DNA of 64,000 nucleotides from the NCBI GenBank assembly GCA_964627795.1, contig CAZVLF010000003.1, positions 124,001-188,000 of the forward strand, written 5' to 3'. The notes under the pieces were generated by a model. It saw only the letters and a program-made list of their open reading frames with translations. It ran no database searches and was not told the DNA's origin. This stretch comes from CANDYO01 sp964627795 (lineage in GTDB: Bacteria > Pseudomonadota > Alphaproteobacteria > Rickettsiales > CANDYO01). Of the stretch, positions 1 through 8,857 are shown one piece after another (positions within the stretch are counted from its first letter, which is position 1; every line of letters begins with the position of its first letter). The position numbers were made by a program, and so were the translations under genes.

Positions 1-683
1 GATTTAACCTCAACATATGTTAGCTTTCCTTTTTCAAAATGAAAATAGTCAACCCTTTTCTTAGCAGGATCAGGTTCAACCATAGCTATTATTTGGCCAT
101 CTTGAAAGAAACCAGTATCAGTTATACTGCTGGCACTACCTAATGGGCCTGATTGGTTCCATTGACTGCGAAGAAAATTTCGTTGCTCTTCAGATATTGA
201 AACATTATGTTGATCTTGAAGATAATTTACAACCATATCCATAGTAATTTTTTCTGATGGATCTCTTTTGGGGTGATGGTTAGCAACCTTAGAACCTAAA
301 TCCTCAATAACTACTTCAACCCCGTCTTTAACTAGATGAAGTTTACTTAATCTGTCTGTATCAGCGATAGATATACTTCTATAGCTTTCTTCAATATTTT
401 GCTGTTGATTTTGATCATAGGCTTTAGCTTTAGAATAAATACTTGTTAAAGATTCTTCATTAAGATTTTTTTTGCTTTCTGCTTGAGAGATAACTTTTTC
501 CCTAAAATTAGGATCTTTATATAATGAGGTTTGAGTAACTAAATTTACCGTTTCAGCAAATGATTCTAATTGAATTTGAGAGCTAAAATCCTTAGCGCTT
601 GATTCCTTTGAATGTAATTCTGTTGATAAGTTGAATAAGTTACTAGGATCTAATTCAATTTGAAAATCTGTATATTTAGGCAT
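1..683 (-). CDS. Hypothetical protein, C-terminus outside window
   Basis: The reverse strand is open from an ATG at 683-681 to the left window edge, giving about 227 residues. The protein begins MPKYTDFQIELDPSNLF and is rich in Ser, Gln, Asp and Glu. It has no obvious signal peptide, membrane span or motif that I recognise. Its start overlaps the last 8 bases of the upstream 100-residue ORF, so the two are probably co-transcribed and translationally coupled. The pair diverges from the GTA tail genes. Function unknown; the uninterrupted frame, the overlap and the composition support a real gene. Confidence 0.6.
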   Translation of the reverse strand, partial: MPKYTDFQIELDPSNLFNLSTELHSKESSAKDFSSQIQLESFAETVNLVTQTSLYKDPNFREKVISQAESKKNLNEESLTSIYSKAKAYDQNQQQNIEESYRSISIADTDRLSKLHLVKDGVEVVIEDLGSKVANHHPKRDPSEKITMDMVVNYLQDQHNVSISEEQRNFLRSQWNQSGPLGSASSITDTGFFQDGQIIAMVEPDPAKKRVDYFHFEKGKLTYVEVK

Positions 684-978
684 TTTTATTTATCGTTTTT
701 GATTGTTTGGTTTGCGCAGCAATAGCTTTTTCATTTTGACCAGTGGCAGCATAATAAAGTTTTTTTCCATTATTGATTATGGATTGATATTCTTCATCAC
801 TTATTGAAGATATTACTTGTTCTAAACTATTTTTTTCTTCCTTTTTAAAAGGGGTATTATCAGAAGATTTATACTTAACGGGCTCAGAAATAGGAGATAC
901 AATTGGTTGTTGAGATTGTTCTTTACTGCTGCTTTTTCCTAAAAGAATATTTTTTAATTGAGAAAATATGTTAGCCAT
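676..978 (-). CDS. Hypothetical 100-aa protein
   Basis: A small Ser/Lys-rich protein starting MANIFSQLKNILLG. I do not recognise a family. It lies directly upstream of, and overlaps by 8 bases, the partial gene at the window edge, which suggests a two-gene operon. The 55-base gap to the divergent GTA gp15-like gene must hold both promoters. Low complexity (KSSSKEQSQQP near residues 15-25) suggests a flexible protein. There is no sign of secretion signals or transmembrane segments. Confidence 0.55.
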   Translation of the reverse strand: MANIFSQLKNILLGKSSSKEQSQQPIVSPISEPVKYKSSDNTPFKKEEKNSLEQVISSISDEEYQSIINNGKKLYYAATGQNEKAIAAQTKQSKTINKNA

Positions 979-1033
979 AGGTTTAAAATCATAATTCGCA
1001 CAGTAACTAATAATTTAGAGGAAAACTTATATT

Positions 1034-4000
1034 ATGTCATCTACTTTTTTTGGAGGATTTGGCAAATTTTTAGGTCAATCAATTGCAGGGCCAATTGGAG
1101 GGATGATTGGTAGTGAACTTGATAAAGAATTATTTTCACCAAAAGTAGCTCCTAAACAAGGACGAAGAATTAATGAATTTACTCTGCAAACGGCAGTTTA
1201 TGGAAGAGAAATTCCTATAATTTATGGAAAGGTAAAGCTAGGAGGAAATATAATATGGTCCTCTAAAATAAAAGAACAAAAGGAAGACTTTTATCAAAAA
1301 AGAAGCAAGTTTGGAGGAAGGTCGCTGATTGCAAGCCAGTTTAATTATTCAATATCACTGGCAATCGCTTTAGCTGAAGGAGAAGTTGATGAGATTTTAA
1401 GAGTGTGGGCGGATGATCACTTAATTGATTTAAAGATGGTTAATTATAGATTTTATAAAGGATGTGAAGACCAAACACCAGACCCGCTAATTGAAGCTTA
1501 TCAAGGTTTTGGAATGACACCTGCTTTTAGAGGGTTATGCTACGTAGTTATAGAAGATTTACCTTTAAAAGAATATGGAAACCATATACCTAATTTTACT
1601 TTTGAGGTTGTTCGAAATATTAAAACTAAAGCTAATAATGGTGATGAACCAATTGAAGATAGAATTAAATCTATGGTAATAATTCCCGGTTCAGGTGAAT
1701 TTGTTTATGATACTATTATTCAATCAAAAGTCCCTAACAAATATAATCCAAATTTTGGTTACTTTAATTACCATAAAAGTAAAATAAATCAAAATAATAG
1801 AGAAAATAAAGCAGATAGTTTGGTCTCTTTAGATCAACTACAAAAAACTTGCCCAAATATAGAATGGGTTGCACCTGTAGTTGGATGGTTTACAACGAGC
1901 CTTGATCTAGGTAGATGTAAGATTATGCCAGGAGTTGAATATAAAGATGGTGATACAATCCCTGATCCTTGGAAAGTAAATTTTTATACACGTGATAATG
2001 CTTATTTAATTTCAAGATCAAAACATGGAGGGGCAAATTATGGAGGAACTGTAAATGATCTTTCTATAATAAGATATCTTGAGGAACTAAAAGCCCGAGG
2101 CTATAAAATTTTATTTTACCCAATGTTATTTGTTGACCATGTAAATAAGCCGTGGAGAGGAAGAATTACAGGTAGAGCAAACCAAGTTGAAAGTTTCTTT
2201 AAAAAGAATCAAGGATATAATAAATTTATCTTACATTATGCCAATTTAGTGAAAGATAAGGTTGATGCATTTTTAATAGGTTCTGAGCTAATTGGCATAA
2301 CTAGAATAAAAGATGAAAATGATAGATTTCCTGGTGTTGATTGTTTAATTGATCTTGCAAAGCAAGTAAAAGAAATTATGGGAGATAAAGTTAAAGTAAG
2401 TTATGCTGCAGATTGGAGCGAATATCATCATAGTGAAAATGGTTGGTATAACCTTGATCCTTTATGGGCTTGTAATTATATAGATTTTATAGGCATTGAT
2501 GCATATTTTCCTTTAACCAACTCCACTCTTTCAATAAAGAATGAAGAAGATATTTCAAAAGGATGGAATAGTGGAGAAGGTTGGGATTATTATTATGAAG
2601 ATCAAAGTAAAACAATTAAAAAGCCCCTAAAACCAGAATATGCCTGGAAAAATATTGAATTTTGGTGGAGTAATAAGCATGTTAATCCAGATGGAAAGCA
2701 AACTTCTTGGGTACCAAAAAGCAAAAAAATCTGGTTTACTGAGATAGGATTTCCCTCGGTAGATTTAGCTTCTAATCAGCCAAATGTTTTTTTTGCTCCA
2801 GATTCAATGGAAAGCAAGTTTCCTATTCATTCTAAAGGGAGAGTTGATTTCGTTTCTCAGCGCCAAGCACTTTCAGCAAGTGAAAAATTTTGGCGAAACA
2901 GCAATTTTCTAGAGCGAATGTTTGTTTGGACATGGGATGCAAGGCCTTTTCCATTCTGGCCCGATATGTTAAAGATTTGGAGTGATGGTGGATGCTGGTC
3001 TAGAGGCCATTGGGTGAATGGAAAATTAGGAAAAACATCATTAAATTCTATAATAATAGATGTGCTTAATCGAGTTGGTATAAATGATCAATATATAGAA
3101 GTTGAGCAATTAACTGATATAGTAGATGGTTTTATAGTAACATCAAAAGATACAGCAAAGGAAATTATAGATATTCTAAAATCTGCATATTGTTTTACAA
3201 CTTATGAACGCGATGGAAAAATTAAATTTATTAAAAAGAAAAATTTTGAAACTCATTATATTGAATATGATAGTTTAATTATAAGCTATAACGAGAATAA
3301 TTATAAAACTAAAATTAAAAAAAGTTCTATCAACGAAATACCTAAATCGGTTGAAATTTATTATTATGACTATCTTTATGATTATAATCCTACTTTAGAG
3401 ATAAGGCATAATTATAATGTTGAAGGAATACAAAAGTTATGCATTCAGATTCCAATAAATTTAGATAAAGCTAGTGCTAGCTTAATAGCAGAAATAATTT
3501 TAAAAGAATTATACTATAAACAATTAACTTATGAATTTTATCTTTCAACTGAGTATGCAAAAATTGTTCCTAATGATATAATTTTTTTGAATGATCACAA
3601 AAAGACTTTATCGTTAAGAGTAGAAAAATTAGAATTTGGTGCTGGAAAAATATGCAAAATTAAAGCTTCATCGGTTAATCCAGAGATTTATGAACAATAT
3701 TCCTCATTGAATTTAAATAACTATAATGTACTTCTTAATAAAACAAATTTAGATCCTGGAGCCACTGAATTAATTGCTTTAAAAATTCCTCCATTACCTT
3801 ATGAACATATGAATAACATTATATATTTAGGGGTGATAGGGGAAGATAAAGATTGGAGAGGAGCTTGTGTAATTTGTCCTGACAATAGTTTATTGTTTTT
3901 TCCTTATGAGATAACCTATGGAATAATTGAAATAGATGAGGACGGGGAATTAATAGTTCAGTTATTCAATGGTGAATTATCTAGCAAAAATGAAGAAGAA

Positions 4001-4267
4001 TTAAAAAGATATGCAAATCTTGCAGCTATAGGCGACGAAGTTGTGCAATTTGAAATTGCAGAATATATAGCAAAAGATAAATATCGTTTATCTAATGTAA
4101 AAAGAGAATTATTTGGATCTAAAAGGCAAGATAAAAAAAGATTTATTTTAATAGAGCATAAACTACATAAATTTCCACTTCCACTCAGCTACCCAGATGA
4201 AAAAATTGAATTTATTGTAACTAGTGTTGGGCATAGTCAAGAAAAATCAATAAAATATAAATTTTAA
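1034..4267 (+). CDS. GTA gp15-like host-specificity / TIM-barrel tail protein
   Basis: This 1077-residue protein matches the layout of gp15 of alphaproteobacterial gene transfer agents, a tail-tip hub protein. The N-terminus (residues 1-60) is Gly-rich (GGFGKFLGQSIAGPIGGMIG), as in tail-tip and tail-assembly proteins. Residues about 60-200 resemble the phage-tail-like domain (AVYGREIPIIYGKVKLGGNI, LAEGEVDEILRVWADD). Residues about 300-660 form the GTA TIM-barrel-like domain (VSYAADWSEYHH, FIGIDAYFPL, IWFTEIGFPSVD, FVWTWDARPFPFWPD). The rest is the tail-protein C-terminal region. It is shorter than the roughly 1300 residues of the Rhodobacter protein. It opens the tail cluster here, whereas gp15 normally closes it. 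An AGAGG sequence lies 13 bases before the ATG. Confidence 0.9.
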   Translation: MSSTFFGGFGKFLGQSIAGPIGGMIGSELDKELFSPKVAPKQGRRINEFTLQTAVYGREIPIIYGKVKLGGNIIWSSKIKEQKEDFYQKRSKFGGRSLIASQFNYSISLAIALAEGEVDEILRVWADDHLIDLKMVNYRFYKGCEDQTPDPLIEAYQGFGMTPAFRGLCYVVIEDLPLKEYGNHIPNFTFEVVRNIKTKANNGDEPIEDRIKSMVIIPGSGEFVYDTIIQSKVPNKYNPNFGYFNYHKSKINQNNRENKADSLVSLDQLQKTCPNIEWVAPVVGWFTTSLDLGRCKIMPGVEYKDGDTIPDPWKVNFYTRDNAYLISRSKHGGANYGGTVNDLSIIRYLEELKARGYKILFYPMLFVDHVNKPWRGRITGRANQVESFFKKNQGYNKFILHYANLVKDKVDAFLIGSELIGITRIKDENDRFPGVDCLIDLAKQVKEIMGDKVKVSYAADWSEYHHSENGWYNLDPLWACNYIDFIGIDAYFPLTNSTLSIKNEEDISKGWNSGEGWDYYYEDQSKTIKKPLKPEYAWKNIEFWWSNKHVNPDGKQTSWVPKSKKIWFTEIGFPSVDLASNQPNVFFAPDSMESKFPIHSKGRVDFVSQRQALSASEKFWRNSNFLERMFVWTWDARPFPFWPDMLKIWSDGGCWSRGHWVNGKLGKTSLNSIIIDVLNRVGINDQYIEVEQLTDIVDGFIVTSKDTAKEIIDILKSAYCFTTYERDGKIKFIKKKNFETHYIEYDSLIISYNENNYKTKIKKSSINEIPKSVEIYYYDYLYDYNPTLEIRHNYNVEGIQKLCIQIPINLDKASASLIAEIILKELYYKQLTYEFYLSTEYAKIVPNDIIFLNDHKKTLSLRVEKLEFGAGKICKIKASSVNPEIYEQYSSLNLNNYNVLLNKTNLDPGATELIALKIPPLPYEHMNNIIYLGVIGEDKDWRGACVICPDNSLLFFPYEITYGIIEIDEDGELIVQLFNGELSSKNEEELKRYANLAAIGDEVVQFEIAEYIAKDKYRLSNVKRELFGSKRQDKKRFILIEHKLHKFPLPLSYPDEKIEFIVTSVGHSQEKSIKYKF

Positions 4268-4327
4268 CTCTTTTAAAATTCATCTAAAAGTTTTATATTA
4301 AACCAGTTGCTTAATTAAAGATATGAA

Positions 4328-5089
4328 ATGAGATTTCTAACAATAATTTTTATTTTTTTTATTGCTTTTATAACTTTTCTTTATGAATTATCTCACTATG
4401 TAAATTCAGAAAAGTTAGAATATTTAGATAAAGAAATAGGCTCTTTTGAGGTTGTAGTTGCTAGATACAATGAAAATATTGATTGGATTTTAAAAGAATT
4501 TCCGCATGATAAAGTTACAATATACAACAAAGGAAAACAAAATCTTAAAACTCATTCCAATTATAAAATTATAAAACTTCCTAACCTTGGTAGAGAAGCG
4601 CATACTTATCTTTATCACATAATTAATAATTATGATAATTTAAGCGACAGAATATTATTTCTTCAAGGGAATCCATATACTAATCATGAGATGCATTTTA
4701 TTTTTCTGCCTTTAAAAAAATATAAAATACTTAAAGAAACCAATTGTAAAGCCATAATTGCAAAAGATTGTTTCTTAACTACTGAAAATAAAGAAAAAAA
4801 ATTACTCTTAAACTTAAGCAATACAAAATGGAAAGATGTAATTTATAAAAGTTATGATTTTATTGATTTTAAAAGGAGGTTTGTTGATTTAAATGGTTCT
4901 TCTAAAGAATATTTTTATACCAATTACCAAGCAAATTTTTCTGTGGATAAATGCAAAATTTTATCTCACAGTAAAGAATATTATGAAACTCTTTTTAACA
5001 CTCTAGATAATGCAGCACCAATTGAAGGACATTATTTAGAGCGCCTGTGGGATGTGATTTTTTCAAATAATTCTCAATCTTGCAAATAA
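4328..5089 (+). CDS. DUF3431 family protein with N-terminal membrane anchor
   Basis: A 253-residue protein with a hydrophobic N-terminal signal-anchor (residues 3-20, LTIIFIFFIAFITFLYE). A DUF3431-type domain follows, recognisable by VVVARYNENIDWI, YNKGKQN, LPNLGREAHTYLYHI and RILFLQGNPY. From recall, DUF3431 is found largely in fungi, other eukaryotes and some bacteria. The VARYNE and YNKG motifs recall nucleotide-sugar glycosyltransferases, but no activity is established here. It sits between the GTA gp15-like and gp12-like genes, where no such gene is normally found, with 60 to 100 bases on each side. It therefore looks like an insertion into the cluster, perhaps of foreign origin. Confidence 0.75.
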   Translation: MRFLTIIFIFFIAFITFLYELSHYVNSEKLEYLDKEIGSFEVVVARYNENIDWILKEFPHDKVTIYNKGKQNLKTHSNYKIIKLPNLGREAHTYLYHIINNYDNLSDRILFLQGNPYTNHEMHFIFLPLKKYKILKETNCKAIIAKDCFLTTENKEKKLLLNLSNTKWKDVIYKSYDFIDFKRRFVDLNGSSKEYFYTNYQANFSVDKCKILSHSKEYYETLFNTLDNAAPIEGHYLERLWDVIFSNNSQSCK

Positions 5090-5188
5090 CTTCTATAGTA
5101 AAATAAATTTAATCAGCTGCTTAAATATTGATGCAAACTTTATTTTGTTTCTCAAGTTTTACTCAAAAAAAAACTATCAAATATACAT

Positions 5189-5785
5189 ATGAATAATTTT
5201 TACGAAATACAATTTCCTTCTGATATTGCTTATGGTGCCACAGGTGGACCTGAGTTTTTAACTGATATATACACAGCTTCAAGTGGAATTGAAACAAGAA
5301 ATATTAATTGGAATAATTCTAGATGTAGATATAATCTTGCACCAGCAATCAAAACAAAAGATCAGCTAGATATAATAGTTACTTTTTTTAGAATATGCAA
5401 AGGAAAGGCAATTGGTTTTAGGTTTAAGGATTGGATGGATTATTCCATATCAAAACAAAAAATTGATATGGGTGATGGAAACAAAACAGAATTTCAAGTT
5501 ATTAAAACTTATATAGTAGAAAGTATCAAGATAGAAAGAAAAATAGCTAAGCCAGTCAAGGACAGACTTAAAATTTATGTAAATAATGTGCAAGTAAAAC
5601 CACATATAAATTACACCACCGGAAAAATTATCTTTGAAACTCCTCCTGCAAAGGGAAGTGAAATTTTAGTTGAAGGAGAGTTTGATATTCCAGTCAGGTT
5701 TGATATAGATAAACTAACCACTTCAATTGAAAATCATTTAATTTACTCACATTATGAGATTCCTCTTATTGAGTTGAAACTTTAA
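5189..5785 (+). CDS. GTA gp12-like DUF2460 tail protein
   Basis: A 198-residue protein of the DUF2460 family, a GTA/phage distal tail protein. Diagnostic motifs are FYEIQFPSDIAYGATGGPEF near the N-terminus, RCRYNLAPAIKT and FRICKGKAIGFRFKDWMDY. In Rhodobacter-type GTAs this protein (gp12) is encoded immediately before gp13. Here an EamA transporter gene separates them. It is close to full family length (about 200 residues), so probably functional. Confidence 0.9.
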   Translation: MNNFYEIQFPSDIAYGATGGPEFLTDIYTASSGIETRNINWNNSRCRYNLAPAIKTKDQLDIIVTFFRICKGKAIGFRFKDWMDYSISKQKIDMGDGNKTEFQVIKTYIVESIKIERKIAKPVKDRLKIYVNNVQVKPHINYTTGKIIFETPPAKGSEILVEGEFDIPVRFDIDKLTTSIENHLIYSHYEIPLIELKL

Positions 5786-5852
5786 AAAAACTTGCACTTG
5801 AAGTTAATTTGCATTATTAGTGATATTAATTAATTAGACTTAAGTAACTAAA

Positions 5853-6743
5853 ATGCCCCAGCTGAAGAATAATCAATTAGCTATATCAATGATGATGTTG
5901 CATGCTCTGGCTGTAGCTGGATTATTTGTGTTAATGAAGTTATTAACTAAAGAAATAAGTTCTAATTTTGCAGTATTCGTTTATAAATTCATTTCTCTTT
6001 TTTTTCTTTTGCCATGGGTATTAAGCAAAGGCGGTTTAAGCAATTTATACACTAAAAAGATCTCTATTTATATTATTGGATCAATTTTAGGAACTTCAGC
6101 AACATTATGCTTAATGTATGGACTGAAATTTATTCCTGTGGCAAATGTAACTATACTAGGATATTTAGAAAAAGTATTATTAATACTAATAGGGATTTTT
6201 TATTTTAAAGAAAAATTATCGTGGACTATTATTTTATCGATAATAATATGCATTGCTGGTGCAATTATTATTGTTATTCCTAAATTTAACCATCAAATAG
6301 AGTTTAATCATTATTACACATATATTCTTTTATCAATAATATTATGGGTTTTATATTGCCTTACAGTGAAATATTTAGGTGACACAGATAGTTTTAAGTG
6401 TCAAACATTTTATACAGTAGCTTTATCTACAATATTATCTTTTTTTGTTAGTTATTTTCTAGATAAACAAGATTATTTTGTTAAACAAGCATTTACTAGC
6501 AATCAATTAATACTATTTATTTTTAGTGCATTTCTTTATATTATTATTTCTACATCTTTGTTTAAGTCGTTTAGAACAGGAAATTTATCTATAATAACTC
6601 CATTTGGATATACTAAAGTGGTGTTTGCCGCAATATTAGGTTATATTTTCTTTGGTGAAATTCCCTCACTAATCCAAATTATAGGCTATAGTATGATTAT
6701 TATATCTTCTTGGTATATTGCTTATCAAAACTCTTCAAAATAA
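5853..6743 (+). CDS. EamA/DMT superfamily transporter
   Basis: A 296-residue polytopic membrane protein with about ten hydrophobic segments arranged as two repeats of five, typical of the drug/metabolite transporter (EamA) superfamily. Characteristic sequences are ALAVAGLFVLMKLLTKEISS at the start and LKFIPVANVTILGYLEKVLL in the fourth to fifth helices. Intracellular bacteria often use such permeases to import host metabolites such as S-adenosylmethionine or nucleotides; the substrate cannot be read from the sequence. It is inserted between the GTA gp12-like and gp13-like genes in the same orientation, with only 22 bases to gp13. It may be co-transcribed with the GTA genes despite having no obvious role there. 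Confidence 0.85.
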   Translation: MPQLKNNQLAISMMMLHALAVAGLFVLMKLLTKEISSNFAVFVYKFISLFFLLPWVLSKGGLSNLYTKKISIYIIGSILGTSATLCLMYGLKFIPVANVTILGYLEKVLLILIGIFYFKEKLSWTIILSIIICIAGAIIIVIPKFNHQIEFNHYYTYILLSIILWVLYCLTVKYLGDTDSFKCQTFYTVALSTILSFFVSYFLDKQDYFVKQAFTSNQLILFIFSAFLYIIISTSLFKSFRTGNLSIITPFGYTKVVFAAILGYIFFGEIPSLIQIIGYSMIIISSWYIAYQNSSK

Positions 6744-6765
6744 ATTATTTTCTAAATAAAATTTT

Positions 6766-7548
6766 ATGAATATAACTAATTACGTTACATGCATTAACAT
6801 TATGCTAATGGATGGAAATCAAATAAACTTAACTACTTCTGATGAAGAAGTTAGGTATAACAAACAAATATTTTATCCAATAGGAGGTCTTAGTATAAGT
6901 AAAATATCAACTTCTGAGCAATTAGGAGAAGATAACTTTTATTTTAACTGTGCTATTGATGATAATTTTTTTAAATATAAGGATTTAATTGAAGGAAGAT
7001 TCAATCAAGCTATGCTTGAAGTATGGTTGGTTAATAATAATGAAGAAAAAATTTTGTTAAAAACGGGCTTTATAGGAGTAATTAGTATAAAAGCTGAGAA
7101 TTTTTTCACGGCTGAAATCGAATCATTAAGTAGTAAAACTAAAAATACACTAGGAAAATGTTACCTTAGAACTTGTAGGGCAAATTTTGGTGATATGAAT
7201 TGTAAAATAGATGCTTCTAAATATAGTTTTCCAGGGCAAATAAGCTTTGTAAATATAGGTAATTCATTTAGTGATAAAGATCGCTTAGAACCAGATGATT
7301 ATTTCACTTATGGAAAAATAAAATTTGTTAGTGGAAAATTTCAAGATAAAGAGTTTCAGGTTTCAAGTTACTTAAACTCTAGCATTTATATTGATTGTCA
7401 TTATAAGCTAGATTTTAAAGTAGGAGATGAATATATAATCACTGCGGGATGTGATAAGGAATTACAAACATGTATTTCGAAATTCGCAAATGCTATAAAT
7501 TTTCGAGGTGAGTCTTTTATTCCCTCTAAAACTCAATTAGTTCAATGA
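6766..7548 (+). CDS. GTA gp13-like DUF2163 tail protein
   Basis: A 260-residue member of the DUF2163 family (GTA gp13, tail-hub protein). Supporting motifs are the N-terminal beta-rich part (INIMLMDGNQINLTTSDEEV), the Cys-bearing segment KCYLRTCRANFGDMNCKID at about residues 126-144, and the C-terminal CDKELQTCISKFANAINFRG. The latter resembles the phage-tail C-terminal conserved region, where Cys residues bind an iron-sulphur cluster in the GTA particle. It overlaps the following NlpC/P60 gene by 4 bases (ATGA), which indicates translational coupling, as in canonical GTA clusters. Confidence 0.9.
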   Translation: MNITNYVTCINIMLMDGNQINLTTSDEEVRYNKQIFYPIGGLSISKISTSEQLGEDNFYFNCAIDDNFFKYKDLIEGRFNQAMLEVWLVNNNEEKILLKTGFIGVISIKAENFFTAEIESLSSKTKNTLGKCYLRTCRANFGDMNCKIDASKYSFPGQISFVNIGNSFSDKDRLEPDDYFTYGKIKFVSGKFQDKEFQVSSYLNSSIYIDCHYKLDFKVGDEYIITAGCDKELQTCISKFANAINFRGESFIPSKTQLVQ

Positions 7549-7958
7549 CAAATAATAATATAGTTGAGCAAGCAAGATCATGGATTGGAGTTAAATTTAA
7601 ACACCAAGGGAGACTCAAGAGTGGATGTGATTGCTTAGGTTTAATAATGAATTTAGAAATAATATGTAAAAATGGCAAAAAATTAAAATATTATGATGAA
7701 ACTAATTACCCAAAAATCCAATTAAGTAATCATTTAATGGAGAAGCTAGATTTGCTTCTGCACCAAGTTGATAATAATAATATCAAACCAGGAAATATAG
7801 TTCTTCTTCAAGTAAATGATCTTACACAGCATTTAGCTGTTATTAGCCAAATATCCCCACTTATATCAATAATACATTCTTATGCTCAAGTAAGGTCTGT
7901 AGTTGAACAAACGCTTCCAACATACTGGAAGATAGCAAGAACTTACAAATCTAATTAA
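7545..7958 (+). CDS. GTA gp14-like NlpC/P60 peptidase
   Basis: A 137-residue NlpC/P60-fold cysteine peptidase, equivalent to GTA gp14. It is thought to cut cell-wall peptides during particle entry. The catalytic Cys lies in GRLKSGCDCLGLIM (about residues 23-36) and the His in TQHLAVISQ (about residues 94-102). The domain fills the whole protein and the length is normal for the family. The start overlaps the stop of the gp13-like gene in an ATGA. In Rhodobacter the gp15 gene follows; here gp15 has been moved to the front and a holin gene comes next. Confidence 0.9.
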   Translation: MTNNNIVEQARSWIGVKFKHQGRLKSGCDCLGLIMNLEIICKNGKKLKYYDETNYPKIQLSNHLMEKLDLLLHQVDNNNIKPGNIVLLQVNDLTQHLAVISQISPLISIIHSYAQVRSVVEQTLPTYWKIARTYKSN

Positions 7959-7986
7959 TCAATAAATAATATTTAGGAGGTTTTAA

Positions 7987-8430
7987 ATGATAACTCTTGT
8001 TGCTTCATTGGTGGGTTTTATCAGTTCATTAATTCCGGAGATAATGAAATATTTTTTGGATAGAAATGATAAAAAACATGAGATAAAAATATTAGAACAA
8101 CAAATGAGAATGAAAAAAGTAGGGATTTCTTATTTGGATGAAGTTATGATTAATAATGACTATAAAGAGACTCAGGCGCTTTATAAAACCTATAAAACAG
8201 GTATTTGTTGGGTTGATGCTTTAAATGGGACTGTTAGACCTGTATTGGCTTATTCTTTTTTTGCAATCTATACTTTTGTTAAGTTTTTACAATATAAAAT
8301 TATATCTACAACAATAAGTATTAACGAAATAATAAATGTGCTTTGGAGTGTGGATGATCAAGCAATTTTTGCCGGAATAATAAGTTTTTATTTTGGTCAA
8401 AGAGCTGTTAGTAAGCTAAGAGGTAAATGA
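7987..8430 (+). CDS. GTA holin-like 3-TM protein
   Basis: A 147-residue protein matching the GTA_holin_3TM layout. It has an N-terminal hydrophobic helix (TLVASLVGFISSLIPEIMKY), a charged cytoplasmic stretch (residues 25-75), the conserved segment WVDALNGTVRPVLAYSFFAI near residues 75-95 and further hydrophobic helices to the C-terminus. A strong Shine-Dalgarno sequence, AGGAGG at 7975-7980, sits 6 bases before the ATG. It overlaps the endolysin gene by 4 bases, so holin and endolysin are coupled, a classic lysis cassette that would release GTA particles. In Rhodobacter the lysis genes lie outside the main cluster; here they are attached to it. Confidence 0.85.
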   Translation: MITLVASLVGFISSLIPEIMKYFLDRNDKKHEIKILEQQMRMKKVGISYLDEVMINNDYKETQALYKTYKTGICWVDALNGTVRPVLAYSFFAIYTFVKFLQYKIISTTISINEIINVLWSVDDQAIFAGIISFYFGQRAVSKLRGK

Positions 8431-8855
8431 TGGATATATCTTTAGAAGGCATAAGTTTAATTAAAAGTTTAGAAGGATTTAAAGCTGAACCCTATATATG
8501 TTCAGGCGGTTATAAAACAATAGGTTATGGGCATGTTATTTTAAGTAATGAATATGATGTAATAACTGAAAGCGAAGCAGACGTTATTTTATTTAAAGAT
8601 ATTGCTAAAGCTAAAGAATCTGTTTGCAGGAATATAGAAATAAAATTAAAGCAATGCCAATTTGATGCTTTAGTATCTTTTACATTTAATGTTGGAGGGG
8701 CGGCCTTACAACGATCTACGCTAAGACAAAAAATAAATAGAAGTGAACATGATTTAATTCCCAAAGAGCTACAAAAATGGGTATATGCTGGAGGAAGAAT
8801 AATTCCTGGTTTAATAAAAAGAAGAATTATTGAAGCAGAAGTTTATTCTAATTAA
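8427..8855 (+). CDS. GH24 endolysin (phage-type lysozyme)
   Basis: A 142-residue lysozyme of the lambdoid/T4-related GH24 family that hydrolyses peptidoglycan. The catalytic pattern E-x8-(D/C)-x5-T is visible as E16, C25 and T31 in LEGF...YICSGGYKTIGYGH. The Cys variant of the second position is known in some phage lysozymes. Further family motifs are DALVSFTFNVGG and LQKWVYAGGRIIPGLIKRR. There is no signal peptide, so export depends on the holin encoded just upstream, whose stop codon overlaps this start. It is the last gene of the GTA/lysis block; the convergent UbiH-type gene ends 2 bases downstream. Confidence 0.9.
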   Translation: MMDISLEGISLIKSLEGFKAEPYICSGGYKTIGYGHVILSNEYDVITESEADVILFKDIAKAKESVCRNIEIKLKQCQFDALVSFTFNVGGAALQRSTLRQKINRSEHDLIPKELQKWVYAGGRIIPGLIKRRIIEAEVYSN

Positions 8856-8857
8856 AT

